From: Sporocytophaga myxococcoides
Lineage (GTDB): Bacteria; Bacteroidota; Bacteroidia; Cytophagales; Cytophagaceae
DNA length: 64,000 bases
NCBI RefSeq assembly: GCF_000775915.1
Contig: NZ_BBLT01000007.1
Coordinates: forward strand, 124,001-188,000
Direction: 5' to 3'
The notes beneath the pieces were generated by a model. It had not been told where the DNA came from and did not search any database. It saw only the letters and a list, made by a program, of their open reading frames with translations. Below are positions 45,553 to 57,500 of the stretch, piece after piece (the first letter of the stretch is position 1; the number at the start of each line of letters is the position of its first letter). The translations under genes were made by a program, and so were the position numbers.

Positions 45553-48500
45553 TTATCGCATTATAGTAACTTTTCCTTCTTTTTTATAAGGGCCTTTAAA
45601 TTCCCCTTCTAATCCTTCATAGGTAACTATATAATTATAAGATCCTTCTGGCATAGGCTTACCTAAATAGGTTCCATCCCAGGTTTTATATCTGTCTTCT
45701 GTGTAGAAGATTATTTCTCCCCATCTATTGTAGACTGTCATCTTGAAGTTGGTAAAGTATTTACCAAAGATATGTAAGTTCTGGTTTTTACTTTCATCTC
45801 CCGCTGGCTCAATTGCATTAGGTATATATACTGTTGGTGCGCAAACCTGAACTATTTGAGTGCTGTCTGTTAATGAACAGTTAAAGCTGTTGGTTACAGT
45901 TACAATATATACTCCGGGTTCAATAATAGCTTTATGTCTTAATGTGTCAAATGAATTTTCCCATTTAAATTTTTCTCCTGGACCTGCATCAAGCATCATA
46001 TATTTATTGTTGTCAAAACAATAGATCTGACGTTCAGGCATGAATGGTTCCGGTAGTTTATTCATCTGTACATTAGCTTGATAAGAAGCAGCACACTCAC
46101 CAATTGTTACTGTAACTCCATAAGTTCCTGTAGTTTTAACTTCTGCTGTATCATTAGTACCAAGACTTGACGGAGTCCATTGGTAAACAGGATTATACTT
46201 AGCCAGGTCATTAAAGTTCGTTGGTGTTCCAACAAGTACAACTGTTTGACCTTCACAGGAAGCAACATCATTTAAATTACCGGTAATAGGAGAGTCAATA
46301 CCTATTATACGGATACTGTCTTCAGCGGAGCATTTTACATCAGTAATTTTAAGCTTATAGAAATTTGAATCGGGAATTACAGTGAAATCAACTGGATTCG
46401 TGTTGCCAATAAAATTTGATCCCATGGTCCATGAATATATTTCCGGTGCATTTGGAATTGCGTTTATCTTTGCAACCAATGTTCCTGTGCTTTGATTACA
46501 TAATATCTTTTCAGCAGGAATATTGAATTCCGGTAAAGCATATATGGTTGCTGATGCTTCAGTTTTGCAGTTACCATAATAATATTGTACAGTATACAAT
46601 CCCGGATCTCTGGTCGCTAAGAAATCCTGATTCTTATTCTGTAAAATAACTCCATCTTTATACCATGCAAATGAACCAGGTACAGAAGGTATATTATAAG
46701 GATTGGATCTTAATACCAGAGTGTCGTTATAACAATTTTCAGAAATCAAATTCCAGCTTGGTGGTGTTATAGTAAAAACACTTACGGTATCATAGTTAGG
46801 GCATTTCTTTGAATCTGTAACAGTTAAGACAATGGTTTGATTTGCAGGGGCATTTATGGTAATAGTTGCTTCATCTCCAAGAGAAGTACCTGACAAGGAT
46901 TTCCATGAATAACTGTTCCCCGGATAAGTAAAGGCATTAAGTGTTGCATTGCTGGATGTACACACAAATTGATCACTTCCTGCATCTGCGATTGGTAATG
47001 GTGATACGAGTAATGATGTATTAGTGGACTCTGCATTACAAACTCCATTTCCTGTAGAATACGCAGTAATAATAACTGTTCCATTAGCTGCAATATCGGC
47101 CTCTGACGGGAAATAGGATGGATTGAGTTCATATGGACTTAATGAGAATGTTCCTGTTCCTGATGTTTTCCATTCAATTCCGGAAGCATTGACAACAGTT
47201 CCTGTTAATGCTACACCATCTTTATATACACAAGGATTACCTGATGTTGCTGTCACTATTGGAGCTTTGTTAATTGTAACTTCAAGAGAATCATTTACAA
47301 TATTACATTTTCCATTATTTGTTGAATATGCTGTTAATATTACCTTTCCCGATAAATGATCTGCTTGGGAAGGGGTATAGCTCGGATTTAAAGATGCTGG
47401 TGATGGCAAGAATATACCTGACCCGGAAGTAATCCAGATCATTCCTCCTGCAACTTTAACATTGCCATTTAACTTAATTGAAGGCACATTAGCACAGGTT
47501 AAAATGTCTGGTCCTGCATTTATCACAGGTTTAGGTGTAATAGTAATGGTAACTTTAGAGGTTACCTGATTACAGATTCCTGTTCCCGTTGTAGTCAATA
47601 CCAGATTGACTGCAGACGATTGAATGTCCTCAGGGGATGGGATATATGAAGCATTCAGACTGTTTGCATTTGGACTGAATGTTCCGGTTCCGGTTGTTTT
47701 CCATGTTCCCCCGGTAGCTCCAGTTACTTTTCCTCTTATTGCAATTTGGGTTAAGTCTGCACACACAGTTTGGGCCTGACCTGCATCAGCAGTTGGTACA
47801 GGAAGAATCGTAATTTTTTTAGATGCACTTACTGCATTACATGTGCCGTTTCCGGTAGTAGTAATGGTGAGTCCAACTTTTCCGGCACTTATATCCGATT
47901 TGCTAGGTATGTATGAAGCATTTGGTGTAGTGGCGTCAGGGACAAATGTTCCTGAGCCTCCTGTTTTCCACTCGATTCCAGATGAGACTGTGAATTTTCC
48001 GGGAAGTTTGATAGAATTCAAGTCTCCGCATATAGTAGTATCAGCTCCGGCAGTTATAGTAGGAGGGGCGGTAAATGTAATGGTCATCGTATCTGACTGG
48101 GCGTTACAAAATCCATTGTTGATTGTTGTTAACACTATGTCTGCTTTACCGTCTGTTTTCTCTGCTGCTGCAGGATAAAATGTACCTTCCAGATCATTGA
48201 TGTTAGAAAATGTTCCTCCGTTTATTGAAGACCAGACTCCTCCTCCTGCATTAGCAATGAAGCCGGTAAGTTTTACTGCCATGACATCCTTACATAATGA
48301 TTGGTCCAATCCCGCATTTACAGTTGCTACTGGAGCTGTATAGATACTCAATGAACTTAGATCTGTATATACTTTACAAAGACCAGTTCCAGTTGTTGTA
48401 GCAGTAAATATCACTCCTCCATTTGCCTTGTCTGCAATAGATGGAGTATAAACAGGAGTTAATGAAGTGGGATCTGAAAATACACCGGTTCCTGTACTGC

Positions 48501-51500
48501 TCCAGATTATTCCTCCTGTATTGCTAATATTACCTGAAAGCGTTATTGTTTTTTCATCGGTACACATTGTTCTATTAACTCCTGCATTGATAACTGGTTG
48601 TTTTTGGATAGTAATATCAACAGTGTCAGAAACAGCCTGACAATCTCCATTGTCAATGGTTATAACAATGATTCTTACTGAACCCGTAGCTGTATCATTT
48701 ATTGATGGTATATATAACACATTGGGTTCTGCATAAGATGTTAGAAAAGTTCCGTTGCCTGAGGTTTTCCAATTTACTCCTCCGGCAATTGAATAAGTGG
48801 ATGATAGTGAAATACCTGCCGTATCTGCACATACTGTATGATCTGAACCTGCAGATACAACTGGTACAGGTGTAAAGTCAATTTTTAAGGCATCTGTCAC
48901 TGCAAGACATTTTCCCATACCTATTGTAGTAAGTGTTAATACTACAGAACCATTTGATTTATCCGATGTCGATGGATTATAGCGTGTTCCTAAATCTGAA
49001 TCATTAGAGAATGATCCGCTACCTGAAGTTGTCCATATTCCTCCTGTGGCGATTGTTACCTTTCCTTCAAGTTCTATCGAAGAGGCATCCGAGCATCTTA
49101 TCATATCAAATCCGGCATCTGCTGTTGGTGCTGGGGTAAAGAAATAATCAACATTGGAGGATACTGCTTTACATTTTCCATTTCCTGTAGTAGTTACATT
49201 TAATGTAACTTTTCCTGAAGCTTTTTCAGTATTTGTTGGAAAGTAGTCTGTAGCCTGGAAATTCTCATCCCCAAAACTTCCTCCTGTGGATGTTTTCCAT
49301 GTTACACCTGAAGCAACTGTAAATGTCGCATTTAACGGTATACTTAATACATCTGAACAATATGAATCACCTGTTCCAGGATTAATTGTAGGAATTGGTG
49401 TGAAGGATATAATCCTGTCGTTTGAAGTAGGGGTACATATTCCTGTTCCTGTTGTTAATAATGTCAGTGTAACCGTAGGTTGGGTTAAATCACCTGCAGA
49501 AGGTATATAACTGGCATTTAAAGTATTTGCATTAGGAGTAAATATTCCTGTACCGTTTGTACTCCAGATTCCTCCGGCTGCTCCTGATACACTTCCATTT
49601 AGCGGAAGCTCATTGACGTCAGCGCATAAAGATGTATCCGCACCTGGATATGCGACCGGACCGGCAGTAAATCTTATAATTTTCTGATCTGATACTTCTG
49701 TACAATTGCCACTTCCTGATGTTGCTAGGGTAAATATTACAAATCCTTTTGTCTTATCTGCATCAGAAGGGGTATATGTTGTAGCTAATGAACCGGAAGA
49801 GCTAATACTTCCACTTCCGTCACTAGACCACGAGGATCCTGTAGCAATCGTAATCGAACCATTTAAATCAATTGTAGTAATGTCGGCACAAAGATCTTCA
49901 TCTGATCCTGCTTTGGCAGTAGGAGCAGGAGTAAAGGTAATCACTACCTGATCTGTATCTGCAGCGCAGATCCCGTTGCCTGTAGATTCAGCAATCAATG
50001 TAACGTTTCCGTCTGAAAGCTCTTGTGATGTCGGAGTATAAGTTGTAGCAAGTCCTATGTTAGAGGAGAATGAACCTGCGCCTGAAGTAGACCATTTAAT
50101 ATCAGCAGCTTGTGAAACAGTTGCACTTAAATTTATAACTGAATTATTTTCACAAACAAATAAATCTGAGCCTGCATTGACAACTGGTCCTGGTGTGATC
50201 GAAATTCTAACCGTATCTTTTCCTGGAAGACATGTTCCTACAGAAGATCCGGTAAGTATTAAATCTACATAACCTGCAGCGATATCTGCTGCGGTCGGAC
50301 TATAGGAGGCATTTAACGAATTCGGGTTTGGCGAAAAATTTCCGCTTGTAGGAGATGTCCATGACCCATTTCCGGAACCATTTAATTTAACTGGAAATCC
50401 ATTGGTACACACATCTTGATTGGAACCTGCAAAAACAGGGACGGTGTTAAAGGATATCGTCATCTGGTCTGCTATTGGGCTACAAGAACCGTTTCCGGTT
50501 GTAGTAAGGGTAATAGTCACAGATTGTCCATCTATATTTTCAGAAGCAGATGGAACATAACTTGCATGTATTGCATTCGCATCCGGAAGGAATGTCCCTG
50601 ATCCTGAGCTTGTCCATGTTCCGCCTGAAGCATTTACCACTGATCCGTTTAATGCTACATCTATTACACCGGCACAAACTGTTACATCATTCCCTGCATT
50701 GGCCTGTGGAACAGGTGAAAGGGAAATTACAATCGCATCTTTGACAGCATTACATGTTCCGTTTCCTGTAGTTGTCAAGGTTAAAGTAGCTTTACCATTA
50801 GCTATTTGAACCGAAGATGGAATAAAGGTTGCATTAGGTGTGGTATCATCCGGAACAAAAGTTCCTGTACCGGATGAAGTTGTCCATTTAATTCCTGAAG
50901 CTACATTGAATGTTCCGTTAAGAGGTACACCTGTAACATCCGCACAGACTGTCTGGTCCAAACCAGCATCGACAACAGGAGCTGGGGTAATTGTTACAAT
51001 CATATCGTTGTTTACAGCATTACAAGTTCCATTTCCAGTTGTCGTTAATGTTAACGTAACGGATCCTGCAGCTTTGTCTGAAGCGCTTGGTGTATATTTT
51101 GCATTCAGGTCATTGATACTTGGGCTGAATGTTCCGCTTCCTGAACTTTTCCATATCCCTCCTGATGCAACTGTAACATTTCCGCCAAGATTTACTCTTG
51201 TAGCATCTGCACAAACAGTTTGGTCAGGACCGGCATCAGATGTCGGGATAGGAGTAAAGGTAAATGTGACATTGTCAGTAACGAAATTACATGCACCATT
51301 TCCTGTGGTAGTGAAGGTCAGGATTGATTGTCCGGAAGCTTTTTCTGATGCTGATGGTACATAAGTCGCATTGGCTGTAAACTCATCAGGAGTGAATGTT
51401 CCTGAGCCATTTGTTGACCAATATCCTCCGGTAGCTTTTGTGAAGGAACCGTTTAATGGAATGTCAGTAATGTCTCCGCAATAAGTTTTGTCTGATCCCG

Positions 51501-54500
51501 CTTCTGCAGTTGGTATAGAATTAATAGTTAATGTCAACTTGGAAGAAACTGCTTTACATGTTCCGTTGCCTGTGCTGGTTAAAGTCAACAGTACTGAACC
51601 TGAAGCGAGATCAAAACTTGATGGATAGTAAGTTGTAATTAATGAATTGGCATCTGAGAATGTCCCTGATCCAGAGGTTACCCAGGTTCCTCCAGTTGCA
51701 ACAGTAACTGAACCATTAAGAGCTGCTTCTTCAAAGTCAGCACATAAAATCTGAGAAGGTCCGGCATCTATAGTTGGAGCAGGGGTTATTTCAATTTTTA
51801 ATGTATCTCTTACTGTTGAGCAAACCCCTGATCCTGATGATGACAGTGTTAAGGTAACTATTCCTGCTGCTTTATCAGCCGCGCTTGGTACATATGTGGC
51901 ATTCAAAGAACTGGCATTGGGCGCAAAGCTTCCGGTTCCAAAAGTCTTCCAATTGCTCCCTGTCGCATTTTGTATGGATCCGTTAAGGCTCACTCCACTG
52001 GCATCTGCACATATGGAAAGATCAGTACCGGCATCTACAATAGGTTTAGGTGTAATAGTAATTTTTAATGAATCGTTTACTGGTAAGCATAAGCCATTGC
52101 CTGAAGTAATTAAAGTCAAGTAAACTGTTTTTGCATTGATATCATTTGCAGATGGCTTATAAACAGCATTCAATGTCGTTTCATCAGGTGTAAATGTTCC
52201 ATCTCCGGAAGTAGTCCATAAAGCCCCGGTAGCTATAGTTATTTTCCCATTTAAACGAACTCCAGAAGTATCACTACAAACTGTTTGATCCAATCCTGCA
52301 TTTGCTGTTGGAGCAGGTGTTATTTGAACACTTACCTGATCTGTCACCGATTTGCAAAGACCATTGTTTAAAGTAGTAACTGTTAAATTTACATTGCCTG
52401 CATTTATATCAAGAGCAGAAGGTATGTAACCTGTAGTAAGACTGTTTGGATTTGTAAAATTTCCGGTTCCGGAGCTTGTCCATTTCACATCATTAGTTAC
52501 AGTCGTAACAGCACTTAAATTTACAGATGCATTATTGGCACATACAACTTTGTCAGTTCCTGCATTTACAGTGGGCGCAGGAGTAATAGTTAAAGTCATT
52601 TCATCGCTTACTGCAACACAGTTGCTGATTGCTGTGCTGGTTAGTTTCAATTTAATGTTACCGGATAGGCGATCGGCCGCTGAAGGAATGTAGTTGGCAT
52701 CCAAAGTAGTATTGTCAGGAAGGAATGATCCAGTTCCACTGCTTACCCATTGTCCTCCAGGTGCATTGAGTACTTGTCCGTTAAGTTTGATAGCAAAACT
52801 GTCTGCACATATGGTAATATCATCCCCGGCATTCACTACAGGCGCCGGAAGGATTGTTACGGTAATATCATCTTCAACAGGTTTACATATTCCATTACCA
52901 GTAGAAGTCAGTTTTAATGTAACCGTTCCAGAACTGATTTCTGAATCAGATGGTACATAGGTTACAGACAGTTGATTGGTTGAAGGAGAAAATGTTCCTG
53001 CTCCGCCTGTCCATGTTCCTCCTGTAGCTATTGTAATATCTCCATTGAGTGTAACCTGTGCATTGTTAGCACAGACATTTACATCTGAACCAGCCTTTAC
53101 GGTAGGGGCAGGAGTGAAGGTAATAACTGTTACGTCAGAAACTGATTTACACAGACCATTACCTGTACTTGTTAAAGTTAGAGAAACAATTCCATCTTCA
53201 AAATCTGCAGCAGATGGAATATATGATGCATTAATGGTATTGGCATCTGGGGTGAATGTACCTGTTCCTGTGGACTTCCATGTACCTCCACTTGTATTAA
53301 CTACAGTTCCATTTAAAGTAACAGATGAAATGTCTGAACATAAGGTTTGATCAGGTCCTGCATTTACTTGAGGTACTTTAGCTATATTTAATTTTATTTG
53401 TGAAGAAACAGGATTACATGTTCCATTTCCTGTGGTTGTTAAGGTCAGTGTGATTATTCCTGCAACTTTGTCATCATCCGATAAAACATAGCTTGCATTC
53501 AGGTTAGTGGCTGATTGACTGAATGTTCCTGAACCTGTGCTGCTCCACAAAGCGCCTGATGGAATTGTATTTATTGATCCGTTCAATATAACATAAGATG
53601 AATCTCCGCATATGGAAATGTCAGTTCCTGCATTTACTGTAGGAACTGGAGTAATTGTAAATAATACTGTATCCTTTTGAGGTGGGCAATAAGTTGTAGC
53701 AGATGTTGTTAATATCAGTTTAACACTTCCATTAGTTCTTTCTGTCGAGGATGGAATGTAAGTAGCGTTTAAAGTGTTCGCATTTGGAGAAAAAGACCCA
53801 TTGCCGTTCGACCAGGTGAACCCTGTTGTGGTATTTGAACTCCCATTTAAAGTAATTCCTGATGCATCTGCACAGATAGTTAGATCAGGTCCTGCAGAAA
53901 CTGTAACTGCTGGGTGAATGGTAATAATTAAAGTATCAGAGATTGCAGTACAAGAACCATTACCCGTGCTTGTTAGTGTTAATTTGACTTTGCCAAGAGT
54001 CTTATCTGTAGATGATGGTTTATAATTTGTAGATTTAGAAAATACATCCGGGACGAAGGAGCCTGTACCTGAACTTGTCCAGAAAGCTCCACTGGCATTG
54101 TTAATTGTACCATTTAGTGTAATAGTAGTTGCATTGCCACACATATCCAGATCGGTTCCGGCATCTACAAAAGGAGCGGGTGGTATTGTGATTTTTATAT
54201 CATCAGATACAGCTTTACAAACTCCGTTAGCAATTGTTGTTATTGTTAGTGTTACTGACCCAGCAACTATTTCAGATGCACTTGGAATATAATCAGCACT
54301 TAATGAATTGACTGAAGGACTAAATATTCCAGCGCCTCCAGACCAATTAGCATTAGATCCAAATGCATTTAATTTTACAGGAAAGTCATTCGGACAAACA
54401 ATCTGATCTGGACCTGCATTTATTGAAGGTGCAACTGTAAAATCTATTTTCATATTGTCCTTCACTGCATTACATAATCCATTTCCAAGGGATGTAAGTG

Positions 54501-57500
54501 TCAGTGTTACACCACCAGTAGCTTTATCTGCTGCAGATGGAATATAACTTGCAGTAAGTACATTATCATTGGGAGAAAATGTTCCTGTTCCGCTGGTAGT
54601 CCATTTCCCACCTGTAGCATTCTGAACTGAACCGCTCAATGGGACAGTTGAGGCATCACCACATACAGTCTGGTCTGATCCTGCATTTGTTATGGGTGAT
54701 GGTTTTATTGTTATAAGGACTTCATCTGAAACAGCCACACAATTTCCATTTCCTGAAGTAGTGAGCGTTAGTGTCACATTTCCTGTAGCTATTTCATCGG
54801 TAGAGGGAATATAAGTAGCATTTAAAGCAGTTGAATTAGGGCTAAATGTTCCTTTTCCACCTGTCCATATTCCTCCAGTTGCTATCGTTACATTTCCTGT
54901 AAGAACAACAGAAGGATTGTCTGCACAAACTTCTTTATCCGCACCTGCGTTTGCTGTAGGAGCGGGGGTAATTGAGACAGTGGTTTGTTCTGATACTGCA
55001 AGACAATTTCCGTTTCCGGTAGTACTTACACTAATAACGGCTTGCCCTGCTGAAATTTCTGCTGCAGTAGGAGTATAATTAGCATTTATATCCGATGCAG
55101 AAGGAGTGAATGTTCCATTTCCTGTCCATAAGATACCTGATGCCGGAGCGCTGAAAACAGCATTTAGTTTTACCAAGGCATTATTTCCACAAACAGGACC
55201 AGCATTAGATGCAGTTATCTTTGGTGGATTCGTAAAGTTAATGACCATATCATCCTTTATAGCCAGACAATTTCCATTTTCTGTTGTTGTCAATGTAAGG
55301 GTAACAGCTCCTGCAGAAATTTCGGAAGTAGTTGGGGTATAAGTAGCATTTAGAGCCGTATTGCCTGGTGTAAATGTACCAGCTCCTCCAGACCATATCC
55401 CTCCTTTTGCAACAGTAATAGTTCCATTAAGATTAGTTGTTCCGTTGTTTTTACATTTTGACTGGTCAGTACCTGCATTCACAGTTGGAGTTGGAGAGAA
55501 TCTGTATACTACCTGATCCGAAACTGAATTACAAGAAGGTTTGGTTGCACTAAGTGTCAGGGTGACAATTCCAGCAGATATTTCAGACGCTGTTGGTGTA
55601 TAGGTTGCGTTCAAGGTAGAATTGTCAGGAGTGAAAAGACCAGCTCCTCCGCTCCAGGTATAAGTTGTAGCATCTTGCACGGACCCTGAAAGTTTAATTG
55701 TCGGATTGTTAGAACAAAGAGTGTCGTCTTTTCCTGCATTTACTTTAGGTTTAGGATCAACGAGAACATTCAGTGTTTTTGAAACAGGGTTGCAATTACC
55801 ATTTCCAGTTGATTCTAGTGTAAGGGTAAAGAAGCCTGCAGAAACTTCAGCTGCACTTGCTGTATAGGTAGTTGTCAATGCATTTCTTCCCGGAGAAAAA
55901 GTTCCGCTACCTGTTATCCAGCTTCCTCCTGAAGCCCCAGTGACAGTGCCGTTCAAAACCGTGACAGGGTTATTTTCACATATAATAATATTCGAACCAA
56001 CAGATACCACGGGAATTGGGGTAAATGTAATTGCGGTATTTGATGTTACAGCATTACAGTTTCCATTGTTAGTTGATGTTAAAGTAAGTGTGATATTTCC
56101 GGCATTAACTTCTGCGTTTGTAGGTGTATATGTAGCATTCAGAGTACTAGCGTTAGGACTGAATGTTCCTGTACCTCCGCTCCATGTGCCGGTAGTAGTT
56201 GCTCCTGTTACTGATCCATTTAATGGTATAGCAGTATTGTTCTTACAGATAGATTGGTTGTTTCCTGCATTTACCACAGGAATTGATGTGAATTTGATTA
56301 AAACTGCATCATTTTCAGCAAGACAATTTCCAATACCAGTGGTGGTAAGAGTTAAGTTAACAGATCCAGATGTTAGTTCTGCTGCTGTCGGGGTATAAGT
56401 TGCATTCAAGGTATTAGCATTAGGAGTAAAGCTTCCCGAACCTCCGGTCCATGTCCCTCCAGATGCATTCGAAACAGCACCATTTAAATTTACCTTATTA
56501 TTGTTTTTACATACAGATTGATCAGCTCCGGCATCTGCTGTTGGATTAGGAGTATAAGTAAGCTTTATAGACCCAGTGCCTGCAGGGCAAACACCATTTC
56601 CGCTTGTCGTCAAATTTAGCACAACGGATCCTGCAGATATTTCAGCTGCGGTTGGAGTATAGGTGATGTTAGTAGATGTTTTATTGGGAGTATAGGTTCC
56701 AGCGCCTCCGTTCCAGGTAAGTCCTGTAGCTCCGCTTATTGTGGCCGATAAACTTAATTTGGGATTGTTAGCACAGGCAGACTTATCAGGACCTGCGCTT
56801 ATAACTGGTTGTTTAGTGAAGGTGTATGTAATGCTGTCTTTTTTAGGGGAACAAACGCCATTACCAGTGGAAGAGAGGATAAGTTTTACTGATCCGTTTG
56901 CAATATCGGCAGCAGATGGAGTGTATGTGCCCTGAAGACTAGTGTTGCTAGGGGAAAAGGTACCGCTTCCTGAAGTACTCCAGATTCCACCACCTGCGTT
57001 AGTTACTTTTCCATTTAGTTTAAATGAACTAATAGTCGAACAAAGAGTTGAGTCATTTGATGAACCTGTCCCTGGTTTATCAGCGTTTGCATCAGTAATA
57101 ACAGAAGGAGGTACAAAATTAGTAACAGTCTTGGTTGTAGAATTAACATACCACCAGGTATTGATTGTTTTACCATCTCCGAAATTGTTATTCCAGGTAT
57201 GACATCCTGTGGCACTATTGCAACCTGCAAAGTTAGTGCCTCCTCCGACTTGGGAATCATCCCAGAAAAGGGATGGCCGAGGTCCTGTAGGTCTTACAAG
57301 ATCAACAATATAACCTTTAGTATTATTTTCTACATCAAATAAAGGAAGGTGAGTAAGACCATTATAGTAGTCAACTTTTGTTGTTATATTAACTCCCCCG
57401 GTTACAATATTTCCTTTCCCATCTTTACCATCCCAGGTTATGCAGTTATCACCAGCAACAAGATCAGCAGTTATAAGTCTGTCTGTAGATCCAGCCTGAT

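Noticed and set aside
47003-57130. Regular 264-bp repeats as a possible CRISPR or satellite array
   Set aside because: Units are protein-coding in one continuous frame, diverged, and far longer than CRISPR repeats with spacers.
47123-57202. Many plus-strand frames of 60-170 codons across the giant gene
   Set aside because: They follow the 264-base period of the repeat array in antisense and have no independent coding character, ribosome binding sites or homology.
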